A model generated the notes under the pieces. That model had not been told where the DNA came from, searched no databases, and saw only the letters and a program-made list of their open reading frames with translations. A stretch of 64,000 nt of DNA, from positions 1-64,000 of the forward strand of contig JADLKK010000004.1 in the NCBI GenBank assembly GCA_016839025.1, written 5' to 3'. This DNA comes from Proteiniphilum sp. (lineage in GTDB: Bacteria > Bacteroidota > Bacteroidia > Bacteroidales > Dysgonomonadaceae). Every line of letters starts with the position of its first letter. Position 1 is the first letter of the stretch. This document shows positions 18,116-27,722 of the stretch, one piece after another. The translations under genes and the position numbers were made by a program.

Positions 18116-20809
18116 ATGTCTCCTAAGCATACAAACGACGACGATATCAAAGAAAAAGAGGAACCGTTGGATGAGACTGATTCGGATCCCACCCAAAGAA
18201 GCATGAGCGGAAGTAAGATACCGGTCAGGCTGGGTGACGACAGCACGCTCAATCTCTCCAAAATGTACCAGAACTGGTTTCTGGACTATGCCTCCTATGT
18301 GATCCTGGAGCGTGCCGTGCCCCATATCTCCGATGGATTGAAACCGGTGCAGCGACGCATTCTTCATGCCATGAAACGGATGGACGACGGACGCTACAAC
18401 AAGGTGGCCAACATCATCGGTACAACCATGCAATATCACCCCCATGGTGATGCCTCTATCGGCGATGCGCTTGTGCAGCTGGGACAGAAGGATCTGCTGG
18501 TTGATACGCAGGGTAACTGGGGGAACATTCTTACCGGTGACGGAGCGGCTGCACCCCGCTATATTGAGGCGCGACTGACCAAGTTTGCGCTGGAGGTGCT
18601 CTTCAACCCGAAAACCACCGAGTGGAAACCTTCCTACGACGGGAGAAACAAAGAGCCGGTTACCTTGCCCGCCAAATTCCCTCTCCTGTTGGCACAGGGC
18701 GCGGAGGGTATTGCGGTTGGCCTCTCTTCCAAGATCCTGCCCCACAACTTCAATGAGCTGTGTGATGCCGCCATTGCCTATCTGGAAGAGAAAGAGTTTA
18801 TCCTCTATCCTGATTTCCAGACCGGTGGCTACATCGATGTGGAAAAGTATAATGACGGGGAAAGGGGAGGTTCGGTGAAGGTGCGGGCAACCATCCAGAA
18901 ACTTGACAGTAAGACGCTGGTGATAAAAGATATCCCCTATGGGAGGACTACCGCCAGCGTCGTCGATTCCATTCTCAAGGCCAATGAGAAAGGGAAGATC
19001 AAGATCAGAAAGGTGGATGATATCACGGCCCGGAACGTGGAGATACAGGTGCAGCTGGCACCGGGTGTCTCCTCCGACAAAACCATCGATGCACTCTATG
19101 CCTTCACCGACTGTGAGATCAGCATCTCACCCAACTGTTGCGTCATTGACGAGGACAAACCCCATTTCCTGACGGTGAGTGATGTGTTGCGCGTATCGGT
19201 CGATAACACACAGCACTATCTGCGTCGGGAGCTGGAGATCGAAAAGGATGAAAAGCAGGAGGCGCTGCTGTTTGCCTCCCTGGAGAAGATATTCATCGAG
19301 GAACGGATTTACAAGGATCGTGAGTTTGAGAATGCTGCCAATATGGAGGTTGCCATTGCGCACATCGATATGCGGCTGGAACCCTTCAAACCCTCCTTTA
19401 TCCGGGAGATCAATCGCGACGATATCCTTCGGCTGATGGAGATCAGGATGGCCCGCATCCTGAAATTCAATTCCGATAAGTCGAATGAGACCATTGCCCG
19501 TCTGGCAGAAGAGATCAGCGAAATAGATCACAACCTGGACAATCTCACCGACTATACCATTGCCTGGTACCTCATGCTGAAAGAGCGCTACGGAAAGAGT
19601 TACCCCCGTCGCACCGAAATACGCAGCTTTGAGAACATCGAGGCAGTGAAGGTGGCGGAAGCCAACGAGAAGCTCTATGTCAACCGGGAAGAGGGATTTA
19701 TTGGTACCGGCATGAAAAAGGATGAATTTGTCTGCAACTGCTCCGATATCGACGACATCATTCTATTCTTTAAGGATGGAAAGTACAAGGTGGTGAAGGT
19801 AAGCGAGAAGATGTTCGTAGGAAAGAATATCCTCTATGCCAATGTCTTCAAGAAGAACGATAAGCGCACCATTTACAATGTGGTATACCGCGATGGCAAG
19901 TCGTCGCCTCACTACATCAAACGGTTCCCCGTGACGGGGATTACCCGTGACAAGGAGTATGACCTGACAAAGGGCACGCCCGGATCACGCATCGCCTACT
20001 TCAGCTCAAACCCCAACGGGGAGGCAGAAACCATTAAGGTGATCCTCAAACCTAAGCCTCGGCTGCGCATCCTCCAGTTTGAGAAGGATTTCAGCGAGAT
20101 AGACATCAAGGGACGCAACGCCATGGGGAATATCCTCACCAAGGCGGAGATCCACCGCATACAGCTCAAGCAGAAAGGAATCTCCACACTGGGAGGACGC
20201 AAGGTCTGGTTCGATCCCGACGTCTTCCGTCTCAATTATGAAGGAGATGGCAAGTATCTGGGAGAATTTCAGGGCGATGAGAAGATCCTGGTGGTGACGA
20301 AAAAAGGGGAGTATCATATCTGCAATTTCGACCTCACCAACCATTTCCCCACCGATATCCATCTCATTGAAAAATTTGAAGCCAACAAGGTATGGTCGGC
20401 AGCCCTGTTTGATGCCGATCAGGGATATGCCTACCTGAAGCGGTTTGCCTTTGATGCTTCGGAGAAACCCCTCAGCTTCCTCGGCGACAACCCGGAATCG
20501 CGATTATTTTTGCTCACAGATGTGGTATTTCCGAGGGTAAAGATTATCTTTGGCGGAAACGATGATTACCGTGAACCACTCGATATCGACGTGGAGGAGT
20601 TTATCGGCGTGAAAAGCTACAAGGCGAAGGGTAAGCGAATCTCGAACTATGTGGTGAAGGAGGTGGAAGAGCTTGAGCCAATCCGTTTCCCGGAGCCGGA
20701 AACGCAGGAAACGATGAAAGTGGAGATAGAGGATGAGAACGGTGATACACCGATCTCTGATTCCGATCTGCGCGATGAGATAACCGGACAGATGAAGTTG
20801 TTCGATTGA
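18116..20809 (+). CDS. parC: DNA topoisomerase IV subunit A
   Basis: ParC is the DNA-cutting subunit of topoisomerase IV, which unlinks daughter chromosomes. Starting from ATG 18116 (a TTG six codons upstream is less likely) it has 897 residues, normal for Bacteroidetes. The catalytic Tyr149 is in PRYIEARL. The breakage-reunion domain spans about 30-480 and the beta-pinwheel C-terminal domain about 520-830, followed by an acidic tail. I see no GyrA box, which favours ParC over GyrA. No parE is in the window. Confidence 0.92.
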   Translation: MSPKHTNDDDIKEKEEPLDETDSDPTQRSMSGSKIPVRLGDDSTLNLSKMYQNWFLDYASYVILERAVPHISDGLKPVQRRILHAMKRMDDGRYNKVANIIGTTMQYHPHGDASIGDALVQLGQKDLLVDTQGNWGNILTGDGAAAPRYIEARLTKFALEVLFNPKTTEWKPSYDGRNKEPVTLPAKFPLLLAQGAEGIAVGLSSKILPHNFNELCDAAIAYLEEKEFILYPDFQTGGYIDVEKYNDGERGGSVKVRATIQKLDSKTLVIKDIPYGRTTASVVDSILKANEKGKIKIRKVDDITARNVEIQVQLAPGVSSDKTIDALYAFTDCEISISPNCCVIDEDKPHFLTVSDVLRVSVDNTQHYLRRELEIEKDEKQEALLFASLEKIFIEERIYKDREFENAANMEVAIAHIDMRLEPFKPSFIREINRDDILRLMEIRMARILKFNSDKSNETIARLAEEISEIDHNLDNLTDYTIAWYLMLKERYGKSYPRRTEIRSFENIEAVKVAEANEKLYVNREEGFIGTGMKKDEFVCNCSDIDDIILFFKDGKYKVVKVSEKMFVGKNILYANVFKKNDKRTIYNVVYRDGKSSPHYIKRFPVTGITRDKEYDLTKGTPGSRIAYFSSNPNGEAETIKVILKPKPRLRILQFEKDFSEIDIKGRNAMGNILTKAEIHRIQLKQKGISTLGGRKVWFDPDVFRLNYEGDGKYLGEFQGDEKILVVTKKGEYHICNFDLTNHFPTDIHLIEKFEANKVWSAALFDADQGYAYLKRFAFDASEKPLSFLGDNPESRLFLLTDVVFPRVKIIFGGNDDYREPLDIDVEEFIGVKSYKAKGKRISNYVVKEVEELEPIRFPEPETQETMKVEIEDENGDTPISDSDLRDEITGQMKLFD

Positions 20810-20864
20810 ACTGATACAGTAGCCCTGTCGATCACTTCCGTTCATCATCACAAGATTAAAACCA

Positions 20865-21704
20865 ATGAAAAGATTCTCAATAGTGGCACTGACCTGGCTC
20901 TCCCTCTGCGGTGGCCTGCAGGCACAGCTGTCTGGTGACCCGCCTGAGGCTACTGTGAACCACGCAACGCTGGTAGGTGTAGGGAAAGCTTTTCTGTCTG
21001 ACAGTTATCTTTCGCCGCTCACCTACGACGGGATGAGCATCTCGTTGCTGCACGACCGGATCAAGGCATCACCCCTCGCTGGAGGAAAACTGTCTTGGCA
21101 ACAACAGTTTCAGATACAAACCGCCATTACAAAGAACCCTACCGCATCCGCATCGGAATATTATGGAGACATCCGCTATCATCTCACCGGCTTCTACCCC
21201 CTACTGAAGATGGATCGCCTCACGCTGTTGGGTGGGGGGGGAGCTGCCCTCTCGCTGGGAGGTATTTACAACGTGCGCAACTCCAATAACCCCGGTTCGT
21301 TGAAATCGGCCCTCAACCTGCAACTCTCAGCAATGGCCCTCTATCATTGGAAAGATATCACCTTTCGCTGGCAGCTCACCTCTCCCTTCGCCGGCATGTT
21401 TTTCTCCCCCGAATATGGCCACTCCTATTACGAGATTTTCACCCTTGGAAACAACAAGGGGACGATCCATTTCGGTTCCTTCCACAACCAGCTGGCCTTG
21501 AAGAATTATTTTACAATCGATTTCCCCATCCGTAACATTACCCTGCGGGCCGGCTATCTGGGGGATTTCTACCAAACCGATGTGAATCAGTTGCATACCC
21601 GGATTGTTTCCCACCAGTTTATGGCAGGTCTGGCCTTTGAGTCGATCCATTTTGGCGGCAGACGGGTGCGGGGTAATCCCGCCATCCGCAGCAGCTACTA
21701 CTAG
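20865..21704 (+). CDS. DUF3316 outer-membrane-type protein
   Basis: The 279-residue protein has a signal peptide (residues 1-21, ending LQAQ) and alternating strand-like segments with aromatic girdles, as in a small outer-membrane barrel. It matches DUF3316, a Bacteroidetes family of unknown function. It follows parC by 55 bases and may be co-transcribed, though no functional link is evident. Confidence 0.82.
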   Translation: MKRFSIVALTWLSLCGGLQAQLSGDPPEATVNHATLVGVGKAFLSDSYLSPLTYDGMSISLLHDRIKASPLAGGKLSWQQQFQIQTAITKNPTASASEYYGDIRYHLTGFYPLLKMDRLTLLGGGGAALSLGGIYNVRNSNNPGSLKSALNLQLSAMALYHWKDITFRWQLTSPFAGMFFSPEYGHSYYEIFTLGNNKGTIHFGSFHNQLALKNYFTIDFPIRNITLRAGYLGDFYQTDVNQLHTRIVSHQFMAGLAFESIHFGGRRVRGNPAIRSSYY

Positions 21705-21737
21705 GATGGGGCAATCAGGATAAATCACAAACAACGT

Positions 21738-22910
21738 ATGCATTCTATTTTTGACGAAAATATTGACAGGCACGGAAGCGACTGTGTGAAGCTGGAAAAG
21801 ATGAAGGCGCTTTTCGGAAGGGATGACCTGATCCCCCTGTGGGTGGCCGATATGGATTTCAAATCTCCTCCGGCTATTGCCGATGCACTCAGGGAACGGG
21901 TCAATCATGAACTGTATGGTTATACCATCGCCAGCGATGCCTACTTCCGTGCCATCACAAGCTGGCTTGCTGAACGGCACAGCTGGCATGTGGAGAGGGA
22001 GGAGATATGTTATGTGCCGGGCGTGGTGAAGGGTTTCGCTTTTGCAATCGATCAGTTCACCGACAGGGGAGACAGGGTCATTATTCAACCACCTGTTTAC
22101 CATCCCTTCCGGATTGTAACCACATCCCTGGGACGGGAGGTGGTGAACAATCCGCTGCTGCTGCAGGAGGGTAGATACCGGATGGATCTGGATGGACTGC
22201 GCTCCGTTGTTTCACAACAAAAATGCAGCATGCTGATCCTCTGCAATCCCCATAACCCCGGTGGCAGAGCCTGGTCGCCCGAAGAGTTGCAGGAGTTGGC
22301 GGACATTTGCCATGACCATGGGGTGTTTGTGGTCTCGGACGAGATTCATGCCGACCTGGCACTGCCCGGATACCACCACACCCCCTTTGCCACGGTCTCT
22401 GAGAAAGCACTCTCCAACTCGCTGACGCTGATGGCTCCCAGCAAGACCTTCAACATCGCCGGCATCGTCAGCTCTTTCGCTGTGATCCCCGACGAAACAA
22501 TCCGGAAGCAATATCTAGCTTATCTGGAACCACGTGAGCTGAACCAGGGTACCCTCTTTGCCTATACCGCCACCACAGCTGCCTATGAGAAAGGTGCTAC
22601 CTGGCTGGATGAGATGCTGGCCTACGTGCAGGGTAACATTGATTTTGTGGATTGCTTTCTGAAAAAGGAGATTCCGCAGATCCACGCCATGCGGCCGGAA
22701 GCCTCCTTTCTGGTCTGGCTCGACTGCCGTGCTCTTGGCCTCTCCCGCAGTGACCTGGTGAAGCTCTTTGTGGACCAGGCAGGACTGGCCCTGAACGAAG
22801 GTTCCATGTTCGGACCCGGTGGTGAAGGATTCATGCGACTCAATGTGGGTACTCCCCGCAATGTACTGGTAAAAGCTCTTAATAAACTGAAAAAAGCGGT
22901 CAATCCATAA
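21738..22910 (+). CDS. patB: MalY/PatB-type cystathionine beta-lyase
   Basis: This 390-residue PLP enzyme of aminotransferase fold type I matches the MalY/PatB group, which splits cystathionine or cysteine conjugates to thiols, pyruvate and ammonia. The N-terminus PLWVADMDFKSPPAI, the phosphate-binding DEIHADL motif and the PLP lysine near residue 236 in APSKTFNIAG are characteristic. In anaerobic peptide fermenters such a lyase can also release sulfide from cysteine (inference). It starts 33 bases after the DUF3316 gene. Confidence 0.9.
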   Translation: MHSIFDENIDRHGSDCVKLEKMKALFGRDDLIPLWVADMDFKSPPAIADALRERVNHELYGYTIASDAYFRAITSWLAERHSWHVEREEICYVPGVVKGFAFAIDQFTDRGDRVIIQPPVYHPFRIVTTSLGREVVNNPLLLQEGRYRMDLDGLRSVVSQQKCSMLILCNPHNPGGRAWSPEELQELADICHDHGVFVVSDEIHADLALPGYHHTPFATVSEKALSNSLTLMAPSKTFNIAGIVSSFAVIPDETIRKQYLAYLEPRELNQGTLFAYTATTAAYEKGATWLDEMLAYVQGNIDFVDCFLKKEIPQIHAMRPEASFLVWLDCRALGLSRSDLVKLFVDQAGLALNEGSMFGPGGEGFMRLNVGTPRNVLVKALNKLKKAVNP

Positions 22911-22974
22911 ACATCGATTGCTGCAGATTGTTACAACGTTTGCAACTTATACATACCTATCAATAATAAAAACA

Positions 22975-23589
22975 ATGAAAATTTCGGATAACAAATATGT
23001 CACACTCACGTATGACCTGAATGTGGGGGAAGGGGATGAGCGCGAATTGATGGAACAGGCCACTGCTGAGCGTCCGCTCGAGTTTATCTTCGGTACCAAC
23101 TCCATGCTGGAGGCGTTTGAGAAGCAGATCGAAGGCCTCTCAGAGGGTGATACGTTTTCGTTTCGACTCACCCCCGACGAAGCCTACGGGGATTACGACG
23201 AAGAGAAGGTGCTGGATCTGCCCAAATCGATCTTCGAGATCGACGGTAAGATCGACGAGAATGTACTGTTTGAAGGCAACACTGTGCCCATGATGGATTC
23301 CTCCGGCAACCGCCTGACCGGTTCGGTGGTGGAGGTCGGTGAGGAAATGGTGACGATGGATTTCAACCACCCACTGGCTGGTGAGCTGATGCATTTTGCG
23401 GGTACCGTGACCGGTGTGCGGGAAGCCTCTGCCGAAGAGATCGCGGCTCTTTTTTCCGGAGGCGGATGCGGTTGCGGCTCCGGAGGCTGTAGCACGGGCG
23501 GTTGTGGTTGTGGAGAGGGTGAGGAGGATGCATCCTGCGGATGTGCCTCCGGCTCCGGTGGTGGTTGCGGCTCCGGTTGTAGTTGTTGA
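22975..23589 (+). CDS. slyD: SlyD-like FKBP peptidyl-prolyl isomerase
   Basis: SlyD couples proline isomerase and chaperone activity with metal binding. From ATG 22975 it has 204 residues. The FKBP domain with the inserted flap (VGEGDERELMEQA ... LTPDEAYGDYDEEKV ... VDFNHPLAGE-like) spans residues 1-150. The tail from about residue 161 is made of glycine, serine and ten cysteines, many in CGC and CSC patterns, in place of the His-rich tail of the E. coli protein. It would bind soft metals such as Ni, Zn or Cu(I) (inference). A CCGGATG/CATCCGG hairpin follows at 23613-23631. Confidence 0.92.
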   Translation: MKISDNKYVTLTYDLNVGEGDERELMEQATAERPLEFIFGTNSMLEAFEKQIEGLSEGDTFSFRLTPDEAYGDYDEEKVLDLPKSIFEIDGKIDENVLFEGNTVPMMDSSGNRLTGSVVEVGEEMVTMDFNHPLAGELMHFAGTVTGVREASAEEIAALFSGGGCGCGSGGCSTGGCGCGEGEEDASCGCASGSGGGCGSGCSC

Positions 23590-23612
23590 GCGGGACTATA
23601 CTCCCTGCAAAG

Positions 23613-23631
23613 CCGGATGTGACCCATCCGG
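23613..23631 (+). terminator. Hairpin between slyD and aroC
   Basis: A perfect seven-base-pair stem with a five-base loop is followed by a mixed T-rich stretch (ATTTGTCTGTTT). It could terminate or attenuate transcription from slyD into aroC; the T run is weak. Confidence 0.45.
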
Positions 23632-23676
23632 ATTTGTCTGTTTGGAAGAAAGAGTAAACGATGACAGAGTAGTTGT

Positions 23677-24744
23677 ATGAACAGTTTTGGAACACTTTTC
23701 CGGTTGACCTCCTTCGGCGAGTCTCATGGCGCCGCTGTGGGTGGCGTGATTGATGGTTGTCCCCCCGGTCTGGAGGTTGACATGGACTTCATTCAGTCGG
23801 AGCTGGACCGGCGCCGCCCCGGCCAGTCACGCATCACCACCCCCCGAAAAGAACCGGACAGGGTGGAGTTCCTTTCCGGGATCTTCGAGGGGAAAAGCAC
23901 CGGTGCGCCCATCGGATTTCTCATTCGTAATGAAAACCAACAGTCCTCCGACTACGACCACCTGAAAGAACTCTATCGGCCCTCCCATGCCGACTTTACC
24001 TACCACTACAAATATGGACATCGTGACCACCGCGGGGGCGGACGCTCCTCAGCCCGCGAGACCATCTCACGCGTAGTGGCCGGTGCCCTGGCAAAGCTTT
24101 TTCTCAGACAGCAGGGGGTGGAAATCTGTGCTTTTACCTCACAGGTAGGGTCAATCAGGCTGGAGAAGGAGTATGTCGCCTATGACCTCTCGTTGGCCGA
24201 AGAGAACATGGTTCGCTGTCCCGATCCGGATACTGCAGAGCGGATGATCAAGCTGATACAGGAGGTGCGATACCAGGGCGATACCATTGGCGGAGTCATC
24301 ACTTGCGTGGCCACGGGTGTGCCGGCAGGACTGGGTGAGCCGGTTTTTGGGAAGCTGCACGCCACCCTCGGATCAGCCATGCTGAGCATCAACGCGGTAA
24401 AAGGGTTTGAGTACGGAACCGGTTTCAATGTGGAGCAGCGCGGCTCGGAGGTGAATGATGCCTTTTTCAGCGACAAGGGGAAAGTCAAGACCCGCACCAA
24501 CCGTTCCGGAGGGATACAGGCCGGCATCTCCAACGGACAGGATATCTATTTCCGGGTCGCCTTCAAGCCGGTAGCCACCATTCTGCAGGAGCAGGAGACG
24601 GTGGATATCCACGGCAATGACACGACCATCAAAGCACGCGGCAGGCACGATCCCTGCGTGCTGCCCCGCGCAGTGCCCATCGTGGAGGCGATGACTGCCA
24701 TCGCCCTGCTGGATCACTACCTGCTGGCAAAAAGCGGGAAATAG
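23677..24744 (+). CDS. aroC: Chorismate synthase AroC
   Basis: AroC makes chorismate from EPSP, the last step of the shikimate pathway, using reduced FMN. The 355-residue length is standard. Family signatures are present: [18 protein letters not shown] at the N-terminus, the [17 protein letters not shown] block with the catalytic histidines, and [17 protein letters not shown] near the C-terminus. The gene has no aromatic-pathway neighbours here. Confidence 0.97.
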   Translation: MNSFGTLFRLTSFGESHGAAVGGVIDGCPPGLEVDMDFIQSELDRRRPGQSRITTPRKEPDRVEFLSGIFEGKSTGAPIGFLIRNENQQSSDYDHLKELYRPSHADFTYHYKYGHRDHRGGGRSSARETISRVVAGALAKLFLRQQGVEICAFTSQVGSIRLEKEYVAYDLSLAEENMVRCPDPDTAERMIKLIQEVRYQGDTIGGVITCVATGVPAGLGEPVFGKLHATLGSAMLSINAVKGFEYGTGFNVEQRGSEVNDAFFSDKGKVKTRTNRSGGIQAGISNGQDIYFRVAFKPVATILQEQETVDIHGNDTTIKARGRHDPCVLPRAVPIVEAMTAIALLDHYLLAKSGK

Positions 24745-24845
24745 TGCCGTTATGGTGTACCTCGCCGGCAACACACTCCTGCTGCCTGTTAAACCTTTCC
24801 CTTTATCCGGTATCAAAGAAGCAGGTAAACCATAAAAAATGCAGG

Positions 24846-25205
24846 ATGATGAAAAAGATTACAACCACTTTCGCTCTCGCAATGATTTCGGTTGCAATGT
24901 TTGCACAGATCGATTTCAATCTCTTTATCCGGGATATTGGCAACTACTCTCGAAACTACTCCGATGATCATGTGATCGACCTGTACGAAAACCATTACGG
25001 AGTACCCCGTCAGACGTTGTGGCAGATTTTTGGGGGCTTCGGGTACGATTGGGGAAACGTGACCCTGGGACTGGAAATGAGCTATCTGCTTGGGGTTCCG
25101 GTAGGTGATCTGATGGGAATATACCGGGAGCATCCCCAACGACGACCTTTACGGGTTTGGTTATCCCTCATCAAAGGAGATGAAGAAGATCCGCAAGGAG
25201 ATTGA
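24846..25205 (+). CDS. Small secreted protein, prematurely ended by a frameshift
   Basis: From ATG 24846 (or 24849) the frame gives about 119 residues. A signal peptide (FALAMISVAMFAQ) precedes a body with the pattern YGVPRQTLWQ and WGNVTLGLEMSYLLGVPVGDLMGIY, a small domain seen in secreted Bacteroidetes proteins of unknown function. After HP at the CCCC run (25134-25137) the last 22 residues look non-native. The neighbouring frame instead continues with coding-like sequence to 25323. The original protein was probably about 158 residues with a lysine-rich coiled-coil tail. This is either a one-base insertion, a sequencing error or a +1 recoding site. Confidence 0.7.
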   Translation: MMKKITTTFALAMISVAMFAQIDFNLFIRDIGNYSRNYSDDHVIDLYENHYGVPRQTLWQIFGGFGYDWGNVTLGLEMSYLLGVPVGDLMGIYREHPQRRPLRVWLSLIKGDEEDPQGD

Positions 25206-25323
25206 GAAACGGAATAAGAAGATCAGGAAGCAGCAGGAGAAAGCGACGAAGGCCTGGGAGAAAGAGAATAAGAAGATCCGAAAGGAACAGGAGAAACAGA
25301 TGAAGAAGGGTGGCAGATGGTAA
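25138..25323 (+). pseudogene. Displaced C-terminal part of the small secreted protein
   Basis: If one base of the CCCC run at 25134-25137 is skipped, the upstream protein continues here as NDDLYGFGYPSSKEM and then a highly charged helix with repeated KKIRKE and KQQEK segments, ending KKGGRW at the TAA 25321-25323. The Lys/Glu periodicity and its stop 19 bases before the next gene argue that this was genuine coding sequence. It has an internal ATG at 25180 but no clear initiation signal. Confidence 0.65.
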
Positions 25324-25342
25324 CTGGTAACAACCCCATACA

Positions 25343-26203
25343 ATGAAAACAGAAATGCTTGTGCTGATCTGGCTGGCTGCGGGAAATTTGTCCGCGCAGC
25401 CAATGGCCGTCCACAGCGATGCAGACCGGCAGATCTTCCGGGAATATCTCCACGCGATTGAACCTTACAGAAACACCAGAAGGGAAACCCTCCTGGAAAA
25501 GACGGCTCTCTTTTTTCTGGAGAAGCCCTATATGTCCCATACCCTGGAAGGAGGTCACAAGGAGCAACTCACGGCGAACCTGCAGGCATTCGACTGTACC
25601 ACATTCGTGGAGACGGTGATCGCGCTGACGCTTACTGCTGCCGCTGATGCTCCCTCATTCAATACGTTTCTGGATGAGTTGCAGGCTTTGCGTTACCGTG
25701 ACGGAGTGATCGCGGGATATGCTTCCCGGCTGCATTATGCCACCGACTGGCTCTTTGAGAATGAGCAGAGGGATCTGCTCCACAATATCTCTGCATCATT
25801 GGGAGGGGTGAGGCAGGAGAAACCCCTGCGTTTCATGTCTGCCCATCGGGATGCCTACATCCGCCTGAAAGAGGATGATGCAATGCTTACCCGCATCATT
25901 GATATGGAGGATAGGATCAGCAGAAGGGGGGGCTTCTACTATCTTCCAAAGGAGTTGATCGGAGTACGGGAAAAGGATATTCCCCACATGTCGGTTGTGC
26001 TGTTCACCACTGATATTGCCGGACTGGATGTCACCCATATGGGTTTCTCCTTCAAAAGAGGGGAGGAACTCACCTTTCTGCACGCCTCCAGTGCAGCCAT
26101 GAAGGTAGTAGCAGATGAGCAGACCATCAGTGAGTATGCCCGGGAGCAGGGAAGTTGTACGGGTATTGTGGTCTCGGTGATCAACCCCGCCTATTCGAAG
26201 TGA
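25343..26203 (+). CDS. DUF1460 cell-wall amidase-like protein
   Basis: The 286-residue protein has a signal peptide (1-19) and matches DUF1460, an NlpC/P60-like papain fold described as N-acetylmuramoyl-L-alanine amidase-like. The likely nucleophile is Cys85 in FDCTTFVET, and candidate histidines are in VTHMGFSF and FLHASSA. It probably acts on peptidoglycan or muropeptides in the periplasm (inference). Its 3' end overlaps the convergent MgtC gene by 13 bases. Confidence 0.88.
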   Translation: MKTEMLVLIWLAAGNLSAQPMAVHSDADRQIFREYLHAIEPYRNTRRETLLEKTALFFLEKPYMSHTLEGGHKEQLTANLQAFDCTTFVETVIALTLTAAADAPSFNTFLDELQALRYRDGVIAGYASRLHYATDWLFENEQRDLLHNISASLGGVRQEKPLRFMSAHRDAYIRLKEDDAMLTRIIDMEDRISRRGGFYYLPKELIGVREKDIPHMSVVLFTTDIAGLDVTHMGFSFKRGEELTFLHASSAAMKVVADEQTISEYAREQGSCTGIVVSVINPAYSK

Positions 26204-26649
26204 TTCTTTTCTCCTGGTTCTTTTTTCTTCCCATGTTTGCCTGCGAACCAACGGTCGGTAATCTTAAAGGCCATGTTGACCATGAGTACCAATAATGTAG
26301 CGGTGATCAGCTGCCAATACATACCCAGGGCTGCCAGACAACCCAATGCCGCACTGCACCAGATGGTTGCGGCTGTGGTAAGCCCATGGACGCTGGATCC
26401 CCTGTGAAGGATCACGCCTGCACCCAGGAAGCCGATTCCGGTGACGATCTGCCCCACGATCCTGGAAGCATCCCCTTCCCCCTCATTCAGTACCTGCAGT
26501 GAGATAAGTACATAGATTGCAGCCCCGATTGCCACCAGTGTGTTGGTGCGCAATCCGGCACTCTTGTTGTTGATCTCCCGTTCCAGTCCCACGGCACCTC
26601 CGGCAGCGGTAGCTGCCAGTATCCGGATGATGAAATCGATTGGCTCCAT
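26191..26649 (-). CDS. MgtC/SapB-family membrane protein
   Basis: The 152-residue protein has about four membrane segments and the MgtC signatures GGAVGLEREINNKSAGLRTN and GIGFLGAGVILHRG. It lacks the long C-terminal ACT-like domain of Salmonella MgtC and is of the short SapB type. Family members are linked to growth in low magnesium or acid, by a mechanism involving membrane ATPases. It lies 11 bases downstream of the CapA-like gene and is likely in its operon. Confidence 0.9.
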   Translation of the reverse strand: MEPIDFIIRILAATAAGGAVGLEREINNKSAGLRTNTLVAIGAAIYVLISLQVLNEGEGDASRIVGQIVTGIGFLGAGVILHRGSSVHGLTTAATIWCSAALGCLAALGMYWQLITATLLVLMVNMAFKITDRWFAGKHGKKKEPGEKNHFE

Positions 26650-26660
26650 ATGTTGGAATA

Positions 26661-27722
26661 TCAGTTGTTTTTCTCGATGATCTGTGTTGCACGACGTGCA
26701 AAATTGCCCATTCTCTCCCGGTCAGCGGCATGCATGGGGAGCAGGCTGTCTGTTGGAAAGGGAATCAGACGGTAGCGGATTTTTTTCTTCCGGGCCGTTT
26801 TCTCAACCCATACCAGTGAATAACCGCAGGATTCGATCATTGCCGGTGAGTCGTTGTCTTTCTTGCGGATCACGATCTCCGCAAGCATCCCCCCATCGGT
26901 CAGTTCCCGTTGTTGGTTGGAGATGAAATTTCCCAGGGAGTAATATACAACGCTCTGAATATGTTGTTGTTCCCGTTTCACCACCATTGGTTGAACAACA
27001 TGCGGGTGATGCCCGATGATGATTTGCACACCCTGGCGATGCAACAGGCTGGCGATGCACCTTTGCTCTGGCGAGGGAGTGGTGTGGTACTCCTCTCCCC
27101 AATGAAGCTGTGCGACGATTATATCTGGTCTGTAAAGCCGGGTCTGCTGCAGATCCTCCAGGATCAGCTGGCTGTCAAGCAGATTTACCCTGTTGGGTTC
27201 TTTTACGGGTAATCCGTTGGTATCGTATGTATAGTTGAGGAATGCGATGCGTATCCCGTTACGGATTACCATCAATGGATAATGAAGCGATCGTTTTTCG
27301 CCGTTGGCAAAAAGGCCGGTATGACGGATCCCGATGGAGTCGAGTAACTGAATCGTTCTTGCCACCCCCCCGGATCCCTTGTCCAGGGCATGGTTGTTAG
27401 CCAGGAAAAAGATGTCGAAGCCGGCATCGCGCAGGGCCAATGCAAATGCGTCGGGAGCACTGAACAGGGGGTAGCCGCTGAAAGGCTCACCTGCCAGGGT
27501 GGTCTCAAAATTCACTCCCGCAAGATCGGCATGGCTGATCTTCTCCTGCAACAGGTAAAAGCAGGAATCGTACCGATAGCTGCCATCTTCCATCCTCGCC
27601 CCATCGATCTGCGGCAGATGCTGCATCGCATCACCGGCAAAGAGTAGCGAGAGCCGTCTCTCCTGTGACGCGAGGGGTATGACCGGAAAGAGGAGGAGTA
27701 GGATCCAGGTTGTCTTCCGCAT
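26661..27722 (-). CDS. CapA-family (PGA_cap) metallophosphatase-like protein
   Basis: From ATG 27720-27722 this is a 353-residue exported protein with a signal peptide (1-19). It has the CapA/PgsA fold: LLFAGDAMQHLP, GVNFETTLAG, FFLANNHALDKG, AQLHWGEEYH and IIGHHPHVVQP carry the metal-binding Asp, Asn and His residues. CapA-type proteins act in poly-gamma-glutamate export or related wall metabolism; no capB or capC is nearby, so the role here is open. The first 92 bases overlap the 3' end of the S41 protease gene in another frame. Confidence 0.88.
   Translation of the reverse strand: MRKTTWILLLLFPVIPLASQERRLSLLFAGDAMQHLPQIDGARMEDGSYRYDSCFYLLQEKISHADLAGVNFETTLAGEPFSGYPLFSAPDAFALALRDAGFDIFFLANNHALDKGSGGVARTIQLLDSIGIRHTGLFANGEKRSLHYPLMVIRNGIRIAFLNYTYDTNGLPVKEPNRVNLLDSQLILEDLQQTRLYRPDIIVAQLHWGEEYHTTPSPEQRCIASLLHRQGVQIIIGHHPHVVQPMVVKREQQHIQSVVYYSLGNFISNQQRELTDGGMLAEIVIRKKDNDSPAMIESCGYSLVWVEKTARKKKIRYRLIPFPTDSLLPMHAADRERMGNFARRATQIIEKNN

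Noticed and set aside
24744-24845. N-terminal extension of the small secreted protein upstream of 24846
   Set aside because: The extra residues are not signal-like and precede a clear signal peptide starting at the MMKK methionines.
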